This document shows, in pieces, positions 10,701 to 23,312 of a stretch of 64,000 nucleotides of DNA (positions within the stretch are counted from its first letter, which is position 1; each line of letters starts with the position of its first letter). The stretch is from Plasmodium brasilianum. Lineage: Eukaryota; Apicomplexa; Aconoidasida; Haemosporida; Plasmodiidae. The DNA lies in NCBI RefSeq assembly GCF_023973825.1, contig NC_090126.1:1721001-1785000 (forward strand). Direction: 5' to 3'. The notes beneath the pieces were generated by a model. That model was not told where the DNA came from. It saw only the letters and a program-made list of their open reading frames with translations, and made no database searches. The translations under genes and the position numbers were made by a program.

Positions 10701-13700
10701 ATCTTCAGAATATGGCTATTTATTTTATTAGTCCAGATGAAAAATATATATTATTAGAAGATGTGATAAGAGAAATACATGAAGAAAAGGAAGGAAGAGG
10801 TTCATATTATAAATTACATCATGATGAAAATGTAGATACTCCTTCAGAGGAAAAAAATGTTATCGATTCAGTAATTGAGGAACAAGAAGGAGAGGATAGT
10901 TCAGATACTCACGACTTGGAAGAATTATCTACGGACGAACAGAAAGAGGAGACGCAGGAGATGGAAGAAGAGGAGGAAGAAGAGCAAGAGGAGGGAATTG
11001 AAGATGAAACGGAAGAGACGGATGCACAGGAGAAAGAGAAGGATACACTTGAGAAGGAGAAAGATGTGAATGCGAAAAATAAAGACGAGCAAGAAAAGGA
11101 ACAGGACATTCCAACGTACTATAGCATTCCAGCAGGAAGGGAAAACGAAGATAATAAATCTACATATAATTTGGATCTACTTAAAATTTTAGCAACCTAC
11201 GGTAGTCTATTGTCAAAGAAGGACATGAAAGATATAAACGACAATATAAAAAACATAACGGTTGACAAGAAAATAATAAATGGAAGTGAAATTATAGAGA
11301 TAATAATTAAAAAGGATCAAAAAGTTCTAGAAAAAGATATATCTGAAGAACGTAAGAAAGAAAAAGGAGATGACGAAAAGCATGAATCTATATCTATTGA
11401 TGGGGATGAAGGAATTCACGATATTAACGAGACAGTGAAAAAATATATGGATAAATATTTTAGTGTTCATGATGTACCAATATATTATATTGAAGATATG
11501 CATATTTCAAAAAACACAATATATGTTACATCTGATGTAAATTGTGATTTAGATATGCTTAAAATGAGTATTTTAGGTATTTGTAATATTACTAATAAAT
11601 CTATAGAAGATTATAATTTTTTTTTAGTACACAAAGACATAAAATTGTATGACCCTAGTAAACTTCAAGAAATACCATCATTCATAAGGAATGTGCAAGA
11701 ATTGTACAAGTATAGTAAATCATTAGATATGAAAATAGTCATTGCATCAATACATGAGGAAGATATAAATAGTTTAAAACCTAAAAGCTTTCATTATTTG
11801 TATGAATCTAATAAGGAGGATATTTCTTTCATAAGAGAAAAAGGGGAAGAAACCGAATCGAGCGAAAAGGATGAACAAGATGGTGAACGAGAGGGGGATA
11901 AAATATTGGGGAAGATACCCCATATGGATGCACTTAACATGCAGGAAAATTCAAAATATGAATCACCTGGAGATATTTCTAAAAGCTATGTTGCGGATAA
12001 TGTTATATTTGGAAGAGAAACACTAATGAACGGATTGGTAGAAAGGAATGAAGAGGAAGAAAGTCAAAGTATATATAATACTAGTGAGGAAGATGTAAAA
12101 TATATAAATAAAGAGATAACCATTTTAGAAGATGAAGAATATTATAGGAAAGGAAATTATTATAATTTTTTTGAAATATATATAGATAATCCTACGAGAA
12201 AAATGAGTATAACAAATGCTCCAATTTTAAAAACGTATACATTGAATTTATTTATAATTGATATTATGAACAAAATAATGCATGTGCCTTCAACTTTTAT
12301 AAATACTGAATCTTATAGAAAAGGAATGTGTATATTAGATATTCATAAGTGTCTGGAATATTATTCATATAACAGTAAATCGAAGGTCATTAGTTCTTTG
12401 GTTTTTGAAAAATTTATTACATTATATGAAGTATTAAAATATCTTGGTACAAGAGACGAACATCTATTGATAAGAAATAAAATTAGTGAAGATTGTATAG
12501 GGGTAGACAACTTAAAAGATATTAAATATCCAGCAAGTATTAATTTAAAAGATTCAAAATTTATTCATCTTGAAATACCATTATTCTATTTAGACGAACG
12601 TTCTAATTTCTTTCATGATAAAATTACTTTAATGAATGTACCTGAAAATTTAACTGTATCAGAACTATGCACATCCATAAAAAATATATTAAATGAAGCT
12701 TTAACTTCGTTTAACGTAAATACTGTAATGGATATACAAGTGTATACTATAACAGATAAGCAATGGCAAAATGTACCAGAAAATACATCAATATATGATA
12801 TAAAAATGAATTTTCATAATTTGTATACCTTATTTATTAAAAATCAGTTCTTAAGTAAAAATAATTTTCAAGAATTATCAAATTTAATAATTGATTTTTC
12901 AGATAACCAAATGTACGTTAAAAAGTTAGACATATATATAGATTACAACTTTAGTCCTTATACCCTGTATAATTTACCAATACATGCCTCATCTAATCAT
13001 ATAAAATATTTATTATTACGTAATATTCATTCGTTTTTATCGGACTCTTTCGCAAATGAATTTTTTTTTACCTATAATAAAATGTACGTAATTAAATCCT
13101 ACTCTGAAATAAGGGGCTCTGAAAATGCAGAAGATGAGGAAGTATATATTTATGAAGGAGACGAAAGTAAAGACAGTAAAAAAATAACCTACCTCTTTTT
13201 ATTAAATATGCTAAGTAGATTTTACAAAATAAAGTTCAATTCGAGTAGGATGCTAGAAAATGTGATATCTGAACTGTTTGAACTCAGCGGGAAAAGCTCT
13301 AGCGAAAATCCCTTGGTAGAGGTAAGGAAGTCATCCAAAAAGGTAAAAAATATAGAAATACATCTGGCCAATGATAGCAGTGGGAGCAGCACCGGCAGTA
13401 GCAGTGCCACTGAAAGTACTTCTAATAATAAGATACTGGTGAAAAATGTTCCGTTAGGACTACTGGTGTGGAAATTTATCAACATACTGATGAAGGGAAC
13501 ATTCAATGTACCCATAGAAGACAAAGAGAAGTTATATAACCTATTTGCACTAGTTCCAAAAGATAAAGAGAAGGTACAAAATCATGATTATTACTTCAGT
13601 ACTATCCCAGGATACACCATAGAAGAAGTGCTAAAAATAATGGATAAAAATAACATTCTTTTAATAAAGGCATATCCAGAAAAGTTGAATCGTATAAGAA

Positions 13701-16700
13701 ATAGTGAACATTTTGAAGGATATATAGAATTTAACCTTGATTCCTTACCATCTGTAATAGATTTTAATAATCCCATTGGATCCTTAAGCTTTTATGTTAA
13801 TTACAAAAACAAAAATAAAATAACACATATAATTAATGTACCTGAAAATATTACCACAGATAAATTGCTAAAAACAATTCTTTTAGATATGTATTCCAAA
13901 TGGCAAAAATTACCAAAAGATGAAAAAATAAAATTTTCGCTTTTCCGGAACAACAACGAAATAACAGATATGAAGGAGTATATAAATTCTGGAGAAGGTG
14001 CACAGCTGCGAACATTTATTTCTTTGAAGAAGAAAAGAAGTGACTCCAATACTAACAATAATACCAGTATTAACAGTATGAATCATAAGTTTTATAAAAA
14101 GAAATATGTAGACTTAGACAAGATATCAGAAGTTGATTCCATGAATCTATCAGATGCAGAATTAAAAGCAGCACAACTATATGATAATGTGTTGAGAGAA
14201 ATTCTCGTTAAAGATTATATTGACTTTAATAATATTTCCATAAGTGGTTATACTATGACTATTTATATATTTGACGGAACAACATACCAACCAACATTCA
14301 TATATAATGTACCTTTAAGTTCAACTAATAAGGATGTAATTAACTTTTTACTAATTAAAGCAAATCATATTAATACGAAAAGACTAGTAGATGAATTCCT
14401 TCTCCTCAATGAAGAATCATTTAATTTATTAAAAACAAAAACTTTCATAGAACAAAATGTTGTTTTTATAGGAGAGTTAACAGAACTAATTAATTTAGAT
14501 AGATCTAAGTTATACCTTGTCCAGAAACCATTATTTAATCCGTTAGATGATTTATTTAAAAATATAGCTAACAAAAGCTATGATTTTAAATCAGAAAAAA
14601 GGGGTGTTCTCAATGTAAGTGAAGAGAAGGGAAATCTTAATCTTAACATCATGTTTAGTAAAAATAAAAAAAGAGTTATAAGTGTTCAAAATATTCCTCA
14701 TAATATGTACATAACCGAATTTTTAAGATTTGCAATTGGGTATCAAAGAAAATGGATATACAAATTTGTCAATTTTTACATTATGAAAGACAGTGAAAAG
14801 TATGTTTTAAATGATACTTGTGATGTTATAAGACACGGTAGGACAATAAGTGAGATATTTAAAATTTGTAAATCTGGTTATCCTTGTACCTTACACATTG
14901 ACATTAGTTTGAAGGACCATCATAACGAAACCAAAGCTGCGCATTCTACAGATTCTGCATATTTTATACGTCCTACAGATAATGAGGATAAATATAAAAA
15001 TTTAGTTATATTAAAAGAATTAAGGAAGAAAATACTAGCAGATGAAATGGATTATACTACTACTACTAATACTAATAATAATATTAATAATCAGAAAATA
15101 AATTTGGCTTCCATAAATTTTGAATACAATGCTGGGTTATATGAAAAGTACATCTTTGGTTCTTCAAGAATTATTAACATACCTAAGAGTTATACAGTGG
15201 GTGATGTATTATCTTATATCAAAAAAAAAGTAAAAGAAGACACAAAAATTAAAAGTGTATACGAATTAGAATTGAAAATCATTTTTAATGATGCTTATAT
15301 TACTATACCAAAGGAATTAAATATGGAATATGTCATCAATTATTACTTTATTAATACTCCATCTATCGTTTCTATATCAGATGATAACCCATTCAATATT
15401 GTTCATCTGACATTATATGACACCATTATAGATATAAAAAATGATATATTTGTTAAGAAGAGTATTCCGATGTATATAAAAAATGGTAAGAGCTTGCAAA
15501 ATGTGAAATTAAAAAATATACCCGTTTCTATAACAGAAGATCAATTAATTACATATTTACTGACATATTTAACACAAAATACGGAAGTGATTAATTTCAT
15601 AAGAGATAATACATCTATATGTGTATATCCAAGGTGTGATCCTGTGTATATTCATCATGAGAAGCAGCAGTTATGCTTTATATCTTCCCTATCATATCAT
15701 ATTGCTTTAAAAAATATTTGCTACTTAACAACAGTAGAATCGTATGAAGACTTTTACAGCAAAATGGGGCATTTCGAATTTATTTATGACAGATCAAAAT
15801 ATTTTAGTGAAATAAAAGCACAGAGCAGTAGTAAAAAGAGTAGTAATGTAGACGATATTATGAACCTCGATATGAATATCCATTTTCCTAATATTGAAAG
15901 AACAGTTCGTGTAAAAAATTTTAATATGAACATGCAAATAGAAGACTTATTAGAGAAAATATTCCAATCTGTAACAACGAAAAGTTTTAGATGGGGTGAA
16001 TTATTTACCTTCCTTGGAAATACATCACGAATTAATGAACAGATGGATGAAAGAAAAATCGAAAAAAAAGTGAGAACATTTAGAGATTATTTAAATGAAG
16101 AAGGGAACATATCATTCATTTATAAACCTGAAAATAACGAAATACATGATTATTTAATGCATAGAATAGTTTATTTACCATCATTGATAAATTATCAAAC
16201 AAAGTATATATCATTACAAACTAGCATTAATGGTTATCAGAATAGTAGTACCATCTTAAATGGCTTCCCTGATTATTTAACCCCCAAATTTATGCTCACA
16301 TTAATACAGTATAATCTCTTCAGATTAATAGACAAAACTTATTTAAAAGTTTTTGGATGTTCTTATGAATATTGTATTAACGAAGATGAGTTTATTAATT
16401 ATACGAATGAATTGTTTACTAAGAAGAATGATAACTTAGCGGCATATACTTTAAAAAGTGAGAATTCAAAGCAGCAAATGAAACTTATTTTAAGAATAAA
16501 GAAAAAGGAAACAAGACAAATTGATACAATAAGGAATTTACTATCCATGGAATTGAACATATCCTGTCAACAGTTAACTAATGAAGAAGATATGGAAGAA
16601 TGTAATGATATAATATCTTCGCTAAATACTTCTCATATTTTTTGGAGAAATAGTGTTTTAGGTTTTATGGCAAATTCTATAGTAATAAAAGACTATTATA

Positions 16701-18061
16701 ATAATACTTTAATGTTACCATATATTGATTATGGAGTAAATGAAAAGATATTAATTCAAAACATATTAAATAGTATTAACATCTCACCATATTTATATAA
16801 ATTATTTGAATTAACACATGTAGATAAAGTTTGTGTCAGCTATATAAAAAAATTAAAAAATATTATACCACATATTCAGTGCTTGTTATCTTATGGATTT
16901 ACTGTATTTTTTGATTTACATCATAATAGTAAATTTGACCAATATAATGGTTTCAAATTAGGAACTGAATCATCTGATATAACACATATACATCCATTCC
17001 AGGATATACTTGAAAAACATTTTGTCGAATTCTTCATACATAACCATGATGGAACTCATGTTTTTGTAAAAAATGTATACAGAGATTTGACCGTATCTAT
17101 CCTTCTGAATGAATTGTCTAAAGCAAGATGTCACATCCACTCATTAAAGTATAACCAGGTTAGTAACTTTTATAAACTTGTATACGTGCTCAATGATAAT
17201 GAGCAGCACGACATATCCCCCGAGATTTCCATGGAGGACGTGTACGACTTAGTGATAAAGCATTCCAAAGCAAATTTTTCCTTAAGAATTGTGAAAAGGG
17301 ATGACAATAAAAGGGGAAGCGATAAGAGAAGCGATAAGAGCAGCGATATGAACAACGATAAGAACAGCGATATGAACAACGATAAGAGCAGCGATATGAA
17401 CAACGATAAGAACAGCGATATGAACAACGATAAGAGCAGCGATATGAACAGCGATAAAAGTAGCGATATGAACAGCGATAAAAGCAGCGATATGAACAGC
17501 GATAAAAGCAGAGATATGAACAGAGATAAAAGCAGCGATGATAACGAAAGTACGGTAGAGGGTGACCTACCAGATATGTACCTCAGCCCCTACCCGAAAA
17601 TTATTGACCTGAGCCAAAATGAATTCCAAGTTCTCATGTTTTTACAGTTAAAACCACTGGAGATGGATAACATGTTAAGAGGTTTGTCAACACCTCGAAT
17701 AATAATTAACAGCGTTTTAGCAAGTACACCTATACTGTCTTTAAAAGAATATCTCATGGTATTATTTAAAGATTATTTTGAAAGAATGGAAATTTCTCAA
17801 AATTACTATACAAAATTTTATGAATTTGATATAGATTTATTAATTATTAATTTTAATCCTATCACAAAGAAAATTTATAAAGTTAATTCAGATATATTAA
17901 ATAATTTAACAGTTTCAAACTTTTACAGAGTTTATTATAACGCATACTTAGTACTGCAATTAGATAAAGTAAAAATTTTTAAATCTCATTTATATGATGA
18001 TTTTATTAGTTATTTCTCAACAGTAGTTATAGACTTTTCTTTTCATAAAATTCAAAAATAG
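7800..18061 (+). CDS. LISP1: Liver-specific protein 1 (LISP1); frame broken at A19
   Basis: The protein opens with a signal peptide (MKLIILYVLGLLFFLSNNVQC), so it is secreted. In P. berghei LISP1 sits at the liver-stage parasitophorous vacuole membrane and is needed for its rupture and merozoite egress (family knowledge). The first frame runs 7800-8879 and stops just after an A19 run (8856-8874). The other frame is open from before that run, through NINDNIQINVKAP, to 18061. One extra A would fuse them into about 3,420 residues, so I treat it as one gene with a homopolymer indel. Visible features are a cluster of Cys pairs (about 9247-9640), acidic low complexity (10900-11110), at least a dozen ubiquitin-like modules (about 10400-17900) and an 8-residue tandem repeat (17322-17540). 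The LISP1 name rests on size, signal peptide and position beside UFD1, since the family has no diagnostic motif I can test here. Confidence 0.85.
8856..8874 (+). other. A19 homopolymer at the LISP1 frame break
   Basis: A run of 19 A follows CCCGTT. In the upstream frame it encodes lysines and then ATA TAA (stop 8877-8879). The downstream frame reads through the run without a stop. Twenty (or 17) A would restore one frame. Confidence 0.9.
17322..17540 (+). repeat. 24-bp coding tandem repeat in LISP1
   Basis: About nine copies of a unit near GATAAGAGCAGCGATATGAACAAC encode DKSSDMNN variants. Copies drift from MNN to MNS to MNR along the array. This hydrophilic spacer separates the last two globular parts of LISP1. 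Confidence 0.9.
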
Positions 18062-19884
18062 TAGATTATGTGAAATCTCTTTTTCCGGGTTCCCCAAAAC
18101 TTTCTCATTTGTGGGTTGTGCATCTGTGTGAAAAAATAAAAAAAAGCATAAAAAAACAAAAATAACAAAAAAAACAAAACAAAACAAAACAAATGCATTA
18201 TTTAATTTCCTCTTGTCTCAATTCATTTTTTTTTCAATTATTGCATGATCTTTCAAGCACAGTACTGTTATTTCGTTGTTCCCTTGTTTCAACACTGTTA
18301 TTTTGTAATTTCCTCTCTTTTTTATACATTATTTACTCCTTCCATTTTTCACAATTTGCGTTATCTGCTTTACTCGCATTGTATACATTGTATGCGTTGT
18401 ATGCATTACTTGCTATATACATACTGTTAACTCCGCCCCTCCTTTTTTTTTTCGACATGTTCAAATTTTACCCCTACACGTTTTATGTTACCTTTATATA
18501 ATTCATCTTATTAGAAGTACTTTCCAAAATAATACTTCAACCAGTGATGTATGAGGCAGTAAACTTTGCCCATATAATATATATATTCACCATTTTTTAA
18601 AATTACTTAAAAACTTATTTTTTTTTTTTAAATATGTTCTTTTTGAGCTACATAAGAAAAATATTATATATATATTCATATTATTCAGAGGTTACACAGT
18701 TTTTACTATTTGGTGACATGTAGCGTTATATACATAAATATCCATTTTGCAGAAATTCATTTGTAATTTATATCTTCATTCGAAAAAACTAAGTAAAATA
18801 ACCCCCTCTTACAGTAACAACACTGTGGACATTTAGCATATCATGAGTTCACGCACATATGCAAGGATGGGGGAACGTGTAGAAATATAAAAAATAAAAA
18901 AATAAGAAATAGAAATATAAGAAATAGAAATATAAGAAATAGAAATATAAGAAATAGAAAAATAAAAAATAGAAAAATATATAAAATAGAAAAATATATA
19001 AAATAGAAAAATATATAAAATAGAAAAATATATAAAATAGAAAAATATATAAAATAGAAAAATATATAAAATAAAGAAAAATATATAAAATAGAAAAATA
19101 TAATAAATAGAAAAATATATAAAATAAAAAAAAATAGAAAAAAAAAAATACAGAGAAAAGAAGAAACACTTACATTCCTTCTGTACTGGGGAAATATTTT
19201 TTTTTTTTTTTTTACAACTTCATATAAAGGCAGTAAAGTCAAGTTGCTACATGTAATATTTTTTTAAAAGTAGTGGGAAAAATAATTCACTTCATAATCA
19301 TAATTATGGGAATTTTAAAAAGCATTAGGAAAGTGTGGTGTTTATAACTATTTTAAGATATTTTTTTGAAAAAAAAAAAAATATATATACTTGCATATGT
19401 TTACATTTAAATATAAATATATATATAAATATATATATATATAATATTACACATACGTACGTACAAATTGCATATATATATATATATATATACAAGTATA
19501 CGATTAATGTATTAGTTATAATTAAAAATATATATTTTAAAAACAAAATTTTTAAACAGAAAGAGTATAAGTTTAACGATTGAAGGAAATAGTTTGTGGG
19601 ATCCACGTCACGGTTTTACTTTGTTTTATTCTGTTTTTTTTTTTTTTTTTTTATTTTGTTTTTTTTTGTTTTATTTTGTTTTACTTTGTTTAATTTTGTT
19701 TTATTTTATTTTTATTTTATTTTTTTTGCCATTTCGAATTATTTTTCTTCAGTGCAAAAATGTGAAGCAGTTTTTTTTTTTTTTTTTTTGCTAAAATGTA
19801 TGATAACTGCAAAAAAAATTGCACAAGAGAATATTAAGAATTTTAAAAGATTTTTCCCTTCTTTATGTTTTTCGTTCATTAAGC
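18062..19884. other. Intergenic region, LISP1 to UFD1
   Basis: No credible gene. The LISP1 3' flank is slightly GC-richer (18075-18130), followed by pyrimidine-rich DNA with a degenerate GTATGCATT repeat (18370-18415), a minisatellite at 18885-19145 and AT microsatellites at 19385-19495. The end should hold the UFD1 promoter. Confidence 0.6.
18885..19145. repeat. Minisatellite of AGAAATATAAGAAAT and AGAAAAATATATAAAAT units
   Basis: Two related unit families of about 15 and 17 bp are arranged in tandem. On the minus strand it translates as Phe/Ile/Tyr low complexity, which is why a spurious open frame spans it. It is non-coding. Confidence 0.85.
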
Positions 19885-22427
19885 ATGGTAAGAATAGAGG
19901 AAACAATAATTTTTTTTGAAAAAAATACTATAAAATATATAAAAAAAAAAAAAGTGAACAAAAGAGTAAAAGAAGTAAAAGAAGTAATAAAAGAAAAAAT
20001 TGTCTATTTTTGCAGTGGAGTTTTACAAACTTTAACAATTTTTTGGGTAGAGACTTTTTAAATATAACTGAACCCTTTACAGAAGAATATACATGTTATC
20101 CTGTATCCTTTATTGGAAAAGATGATATGGAAAATGGAAATAAAAGTACTCAACTCATTTATACGAAGCACATTTATATATTGATACATGTTATATGTAT
20201 AGCCTAAAAATTTTTCATGAAACAACTTAAGAGATTTTGAAGTATACATATTTTATTTATTACAAATATATCAAAACTTTTTTTCCCCCGAATGTCATTC
20301 GTTTCTTTTTTGTGCAACGGTCTTGTGTATTTTTTTTTTCACAGTTTTATAGCACAATGTTTTTGCACATTGTTTTTGCACATCGTTTTTGCACATCGTT
20401 TTTGCACATCGTTTTTGCACATCGTTTTTGCACATCGTTTTCGCACATCGTTTTAGCACATTGTTTTTACTCTTTTTTTTTTGAATATTTCTTTTGCGCA
20501 TTTTTCTTTACAATTTTTTTGCCCCTCTTTTCTTTTTAATCATTTTACACAGTTATACTTCCACAAACGGCTTTAAACGCATTAGCTAGGAGACATATAT
20601 CGTGGCCTATGTTATTTGAAGTTTCAAATCCATACACTGTAAGTCTATTTTTTTTTATAAATAACACAACAGAAAAATTAAATAATATAGAATGTAACAG
20701 AATAGAATATAGTTAAAAGTTATATTAAACGCAATACTAGCAAATCTGTTTAATGGGGATTTGATAAATACGTATGAAATATGAATGTGCATATATGCGA
20801 GTGCATCTAAGTTATCTGCTATTTGCATTAATAGGATGAAATTAATCTGTAATTTGTGAATAATTTTCAAATAATTTGCGAACAATTTGCGTATAATTTT
20901 TGAATATGTATAACAGGAAAAACGAACACACAGCGGGGTTCTTGAATTTATTTCGGATGAGGGTACTTGTCATATGCCATATTGGGTGAAAAAAAAAATT
21001 AAACTAAAATAAACAGCGCATTACTGCGTATATATGTATATATACGTATGCATGTATATGTGTATATACATATTTATATTCTCAGATGATGCAACAGTTG
21101 TGCTTGAAAGAGGGAGACATAGTAAGGGTTACAAGTGTAAGTTTACCTAAAGGCACCTTTGTTAAACTGAAGCCCTGCTCAAAGGATTTTATGGAGTTGT
21201 CCAACCATAGAGCTGTGTATAATTGCATGTTTCATATAAGCATTTATGTTTATGCACATTTATATATATATATGTATTCTTATTATGCTTGTATATATAT
21301 ATATATATATATACGAGCTTAAGTATCCGTGAGACATAATAAAGATAACCGTATATGAATATTTTATATTCCATAATTTTTTTATTTTTGTTCAGTTTAG
21401 AAACAGCTTTAAGGAACTACGCTACGCTGACTATAGGCGACAATATTGTAATTCATTATTTGGGAAAAACATACGAAATAAAAATTGTGGTATGCTTTCT
21501 CCGCCCGTAATAATGCATATAATATATATGCATATGCATATATATATGTATATGTATGCTTTCCCCCTTATAATTTCAACAAATTATATGTTCTCCAATT
21601 TTTTTTTTTTTTCTAATAAGGATTTAAAACCAGCTTTTGCCTGCACTATTATCGAAACTGATGTCGAGGTGGAATTTGAAGAACCTGTAGACCATACTGA
21701 AAGTAACTACATTAGTTAAATGTTTGTTCTCATAATTTTTTTTTATGCAAATTGCGTATGTTTATATTTTCTTTAGGTGTACAATATGTAGAAGAGCCTG
21801 TATCTGTGGAAGAAAGCGTAAGAATCATTTACTGCTAATATACATCAAGTGATTATGAGTTATAAAGTTTTCTTGTGTTAGAAGCGTTTAGATTAATTCC
21901 CATTACTCGACATTTTAAATATTATAACTTTTGTAATGAGTACAAATGTGTGTATATATATGCATACGTATGCATGTATGTGTAAATGTGTGTATGAATT
22001 CCCATTAACGCATTTCAAATAGCGGAGAAATACAAAAATTTATGAATTCAAATTTTTAGAAGTTCATAGGGAAAGGGCAAAGAACCGATGGTAAAGCGTG
22101 TAAAAACATTAAAAAAGAAAAAGTCAAAACAAAAGTTGTTGAAAATATGGAACCATGGAAGGATAAACTAGTTGGGGGCGTCAGAGTAATTAAATGAAAA
22201 AATAAAAAGATTAAAAAAAAAAAAAAAAAAAAAATACATACATACATTACGTACGCGCAGTACATACATATATATATATGTATGCAGCACGTATATATAA
22301 AAGACAATATCGTTATAAATGAAATAAATTATTTTTTTATCAGAGCCAATGTGTCGAATATGAAGAGATGTTAAGGAAAGGCTGTATTCCTGGAATAATA
22401 GGAAAATTCAAGGAACGAAAAAATTAA
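19885..22427 (+). CDS. UFD1: Ubiquitin fusion degradation protein 1 (UFD1), 10 exons
   Basis: Exons: 19885-19887 (ATG alone), 20016-20145, 20553-20638, 20917-20985, 21086-21216, 21396-21489, 21621-21702, 21777-21817, 22060-22185 and 22344-22427. All junctions are gt-ag with consistent phases and give 281 residues. The N-terminal double-psi barrel region matches UFD1: MWSFTNF, KIILPQTALNALARR, PMLFEVSN, GVLEFISDEGTCHMPYWM, then DIVRVTSVSLPKGTFVKL and a LETALRNYATLTIGD block. UFD1 pairs with NPL4 and Cdc48/p97 to extract ubiquitinated proteins, as in ERAD. There is no N-terminal leader, so this should be the cytosolic host-type UFD1 rather than the apicoplast SELMA copy (inference). The Lys-rich C-terminal third is diverged and shorter than the human one. 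Confidence 0.95.
20357..20465 (+). repeat. 13-bp TGCACA tandem array in UFD1 intron 2
   Basis: Eight copies of a CGTTTTTGCACAT unit lie inside the 407-nt second intron, with a few substitutions at the ends. Each copy presents TGCACA (TGTGCA on the other strand). Confidence 0.9.
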
Positions 22428-23312
22428 GTGAAAAAAGGATACTTTTTTTTTTTTTTTGATACCATCTAATATCTTTTCAACACCTTTTTAACACTTTTTT
22501 TTTTCATATATTTTTACATATTTAATTCATATCTGTAATTTTTATTACTTTTACTATTATTTTATTATTATTTTAATTATTATATTTGCAATTTTTATTT
22601 TATTATTATTTTTTTTTTTTAATGAAACCTTTAAATATTAGTATCTCCTTTTTTTGTTAATATATTATTTATAACACACAATGTAGAATATTAAAAAAAA
22701 AAAAACAAAAAAACAAAAAAAAGAGCTAGAAAAATGAAAAAAACTCTAAAAATATATTTAATGAAAAACTGTTTTAAAATAAGCCGTACATAAATACCAA
22801 ATTTAAAAAAAATTTCATGAACACAGAGGAAAAGGAAAAAAAAAAAAAGAAAATACATAGGTACACATATGTACATATATATTATATTACCTATATGAAT
22901 GTGGAAACACTTAAGACTTAAATAGCGAACGAGAAAAAAAAAAGCAAAAAGTGTAAACTTATAAAACAAAAAAATTAAGCTTATGTACCCTTGCATGTAC
23001 GCAATAGAGAATTTTTTCTTTTCAATAACTACGTATTAATATAAATAAAATCAAATGAAAATCAATTAATAATCAAAAGAAAAAGGAATAAAAACCAAAT
23101 AAAAATCAAAAGAAAAAGGAATAAAAACCAAATAAAAATCAATGAACAAGCAGATAAAAATTCAAGCACGCAAATAATATATTATAATATGTAAGCCCTT
23201 TTATAAACAAGAGAAGTCCAAAAATAGCATATATTGTAATAACACAAAAATAGTAAACACTAATTTTTATTAGTTATATACTAACAAGGAAAATTAAGAA
23301 AATTTTAATACA
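22428..23312. other. Intergenic region, UFD1 to CHCH gene
   Basis: AT-rich DNA with T runs and two imperfect direct copies of AATCAAAAGAAAAAGGAATAA (about 23073 and 23106). I see no gene. It should contain the UFD1 poly(A) region and the promoter of the CHCH gene. Confidence 0.6.

Noticed and set aside
18193..18501. 102-codon plus-strand hydrophobic open frame
   Set aside because: Pyrimidine-rich repeat DNA (ATTGTATGC units) in an intergenic region; composition-driven.
18841..19242. 133-codon minus-strand Phe/Ile/Tyr open frame
   Set aside because: Product of the minisatellite at 18885-19145; pure low complexity.
20357..20465. CRISPR-like array
   Set aside because: Direct repeats without unique spacers, in an intron of a eukaryotic gene.
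22691..22996. 101-codon minus-strand open frame
   Set aside because: Phe/Leu/Tyr-rich, arises from A/T runs between UFD1 and the CHCH gene; no splice or start context.
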